Of a stretch of DNA of 64,000 nt, positions 62,743 to 64,000 are shown piece by piece. Under the pieces are notes generated by a model that was not told the origin of the DNA, ran no database searches, and saw only the letters and a program-made list of their open reading frames with translations. The stretch is taken from positions 1-64,000 of the forward strand of contig NZ_JAKKCM010000004.1 of the NCBI RefSeq assembly GCF_021728395.1. The letters are read 5' to 3'. Position 1 is the stretch's first letter. Each line of letters starts with the position of its first letter. The position numbers and the translations under genes are program-made. This DNA comes from Vibrio sp. J1-1 (GTDB taxonomy: Bacteria; Pseudomonadota; Gammaproteobacteria; Enterobacterales; Vibrionaceae).

Positions 62743-63420
62743 ATGTGGATATTTGTCACTATTGTCGTTTTCCTTGTTGCACGTGAAATTGCAAAAAAAG
62801 CGAACCACCCACTTGTGAACCCGCTGCTTATCAGTATTGCGGTCATCATACCCTTGTTGATCTATTTGAACGTACCTTTCGATACTTACTACGCCGACAA
62901 CGAAGTGTTTAGTTTCCTACTACAACCTGCCGTTGTGGCTCTCGCTTACCCGCTATATGAGCAGCTTCCTCAAATCAGGGCAAACTGGCGAATCATTACC
63001 TTCGCTTGTGTTCTGGGCAGTGTGATGTCGATGATGACCACGACCCTAATCGCCGTTGCATTTCACACCGAGCTAAGTTTGATCGCGAGTTTGGTCGGTA
63101 AATCAGTGACCACCCCTATTGCGATGGAAATCTCCAGCCACCTTGGTGGCGAAGCGGCGGTTGCCGCGATCCTGGTTCTTCTTGTTGGCTTGCTGGGCGC
63201 AATTGTGGCTTACCCAATCTACAACCTTATCGGGATTAAGCATCCTATTGCCCGAGGTTTAACAATGGGTACCGTATCGCACGCACTTGGTACCGCGACG
63301 TGCGTAGAAAAGCAGCCAGCAGACGCGGCATTCTCTTCTCTGGCGTTAGTGTTGTGCGGCATTATTACGTCGGTTCTGGCACCAAGCTTTTTTGCTTTGG
63401 CTGTCTGGCTGTATCAATAA
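62743..63420 (+). CDS. LrgB/CidB-family membrane protein
   Basis: A 225-residue protein with about six to eight membrane segments. LLQPAVVALAYPLYEQLPQIR (~58-78), GKSVTTPIAMEISSHLGG (~120-137) and RGLTMGTVSHALGTATCVE (~174-192) are LrgB hallmarks. It is paired with the LrgA-type gene as usual (yohJ-yohK order). Confidence 0.93.
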   Translation: MWIFVTIVVFLVAREIAKKANHPLVNPLLISIAVIIPLLIYLNVPFDTYYADNEVFSFLLQPAVVALAYPLYEQLPQIRANWRIITFACVLGSVMSMMTTTLIAVAFHTELSLIASLVGKSVTTPIAMEISSHLGGEAAVAAILVLLVGLLGAIVAYPIYNLIGIKHPIARGLTMGTVSHALGTATCVEKQPADAAFSSLALVLCGIITSVLAPSFFALAVWLYQ

Positions 63421-63764
63421 GAAACGGTTTACGGCCTGTCTATCTTAGGGCAGGTCTTCCCCTTATTCGTTCTTCTACTCTCTTTTACTCTCTTTCCACA
63501 AATTGAAACCCGTTCGCAACCTGACAAACTCTTGTGGATGTAATAGAAGCGACACTCAAATCCCCATTACTTGTCGATATGAGTATGAGTTAATATATTT
63601 AAGAGATCGAAGTAACATTCAACACCTGTGCAATCGAATACATGTGTGACTTCACTCTAACTATGTAACGTGAATTTTAATTGCATTAATTTATGCGATC
63701 CAAAGCACAGTACATTTCTCCACTTTGCATAGAATATCTGTCCATGCAATAACAAGGATTCAAC
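63421..63764. other. Intergenic region between lrgB-like gene and cdd
   Basis: A weak hairpin (CCTGTC / GGCAGG) about 15-35 bases after the lrgB-like stop codon may terminate it. The region before cdd is AT-rich and contains GCATTAATTTATGC and TTTGCAT motifs that could be CytR/CRP-type sites, but I cannot assign them. No gene is supported. Confidence 0.4.
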
Positions 63765-64000
63765 ATGAAAAGTCGCATTGAACAAGCGCTAGCAAGCGCA
63801 CCTGAAGCACTTTCAAACCAACTTGCTCCTATCGTCCTAGCCGACGATTTTGATGCTACTCTTTCAGCACAGCAGTTCGAGCAGTTGCTGTCAGCTACCG
63901 CTCTATCTGACAAAGAGCTGCGTGTTGCTCTACTTCCTGTTGCCGCTGCTTATTCTTACGCACCTATTTCTGAGTTCTATGTTGGCGCAATTGTTCGCGG
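63765..64000 (+). CDS. cdd: Cytidine deaminase (5' part, runs off the window)
   Basis: The first 78 codons of a Cdd of the longer two-domain enterobacterial/vibrio type: [41 protein letters not shown]. The last stretch is the start of the catalytic domain (sequence preceding the HAE zinc motif). It deaminates cytidine and deoxycytidine for pyrimidine salvage. AAGGA lies upstream of the ATG. Confidence 0.92.
   Translation, partial: MKSRIEQALASAPEALSNQLAPIVLADDFDATLSAQQFEQLLSATALSDKELRVALLPVAAAYSYAPISEFYVGAIVR

Overview
The window looks like a chromosomal segment of a Vibrio, probably close to the Harveyi clade. This is inferred from gene content, moderate GC, Vibrio-type cytidine deaminase, RlmF, exonuclease I and cobalamin-salvage genes, and above all from many integron attC sites of the V. 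parahaemolyticus/V. cholerae repeat type. No replication origin, rRNA or CRISPR array is present. Product names rest on motif recognition by eye; no search was run. Layout: (1) 0.3-4.8 kb: a small SHOCT membrane protein, then a six-gene minus-strand operon encoding a prephenate-dehydratase-like protein (frameshifted at an A8 run), a DUF2000 protein, a formylglycine-generating-enzyme-like protein, a sulfite-oxidase-fold protein, a LysE exporter and an AraC regulator. It reads as an uncharacterised small-molecule modification and export pathway. (2) 5.2-7.0 kb: an intact IS1202/ISNCY-like insertion sequence with a 20-21 bp direct repeat at its ends. (3) 7.3-19.5 kb: a large catabolic locus. Minus strand: rpiB-like, TRAP transporter (P, Q, M), pdxA2-like, dhaK/dhaL kinase, tpiA-like, AEC permease, sugar-phosphate epimerase/isomerase, and a ribB fused to a degenerate ribA domain. 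Plus strand, divergent: glpX-like phosphatase and a SorC-family regulator. TGAAC/GTTCA operators lie between. The set resembles the tetrulose-phosphate isomerase part of erythritol catabolism, fed by a DhaKL kinase. (4) 19.6-21 kb: a scar with a solitary IS end, the last ~59 codons of katG, and two tRNA-Val(GAC) genes. (5) 21-31.7 kb: hypothetical genes, tyrosine/homogentisate catabolism (hpd, hmgA, fahA, maiA), an M20 peptidase and an iron-type ABC importer. (6) 31.7-36 kb: a first cluster of gene cassettes with attC sites and no integron integrase: Zn-ribbon protein, DUF2059, APH-like kinase, membrane protein, a GNAT with a nonsense codon, and a secreted metzincin-type protease. (7) 36-54 kb: ordinary backbone (rlmF, ygjP-like, glutaredoxin, LysR/MFS, btuCD, astE, pepF, cobC-cobU-cobS-cobT, tcyP). 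(8) 54.6-60.2 kb: a second integrase-less cassette cluster with a GNAT, P-loop kinase, small unknown proteins and a SIR2-domain protein that is a candidate anti-phage effector, bordered by a broken non-integron tyrosine recombinase. A diverged ~80-100 bp repeat lies just upstream of the first gene of cassette blocks (three copies). (9) 60.2-64 kb: membrane protein, sbcB, lrgA/lrgB-like pair and the start of cdd. The main points for follow-up are the operon at 0.9-4.8 kb, the tetrulose-type operon with its embedded ribB, the two attC clusters with the SIR2 and metzincin cassettes, and the repeat marking cassette-block edges.
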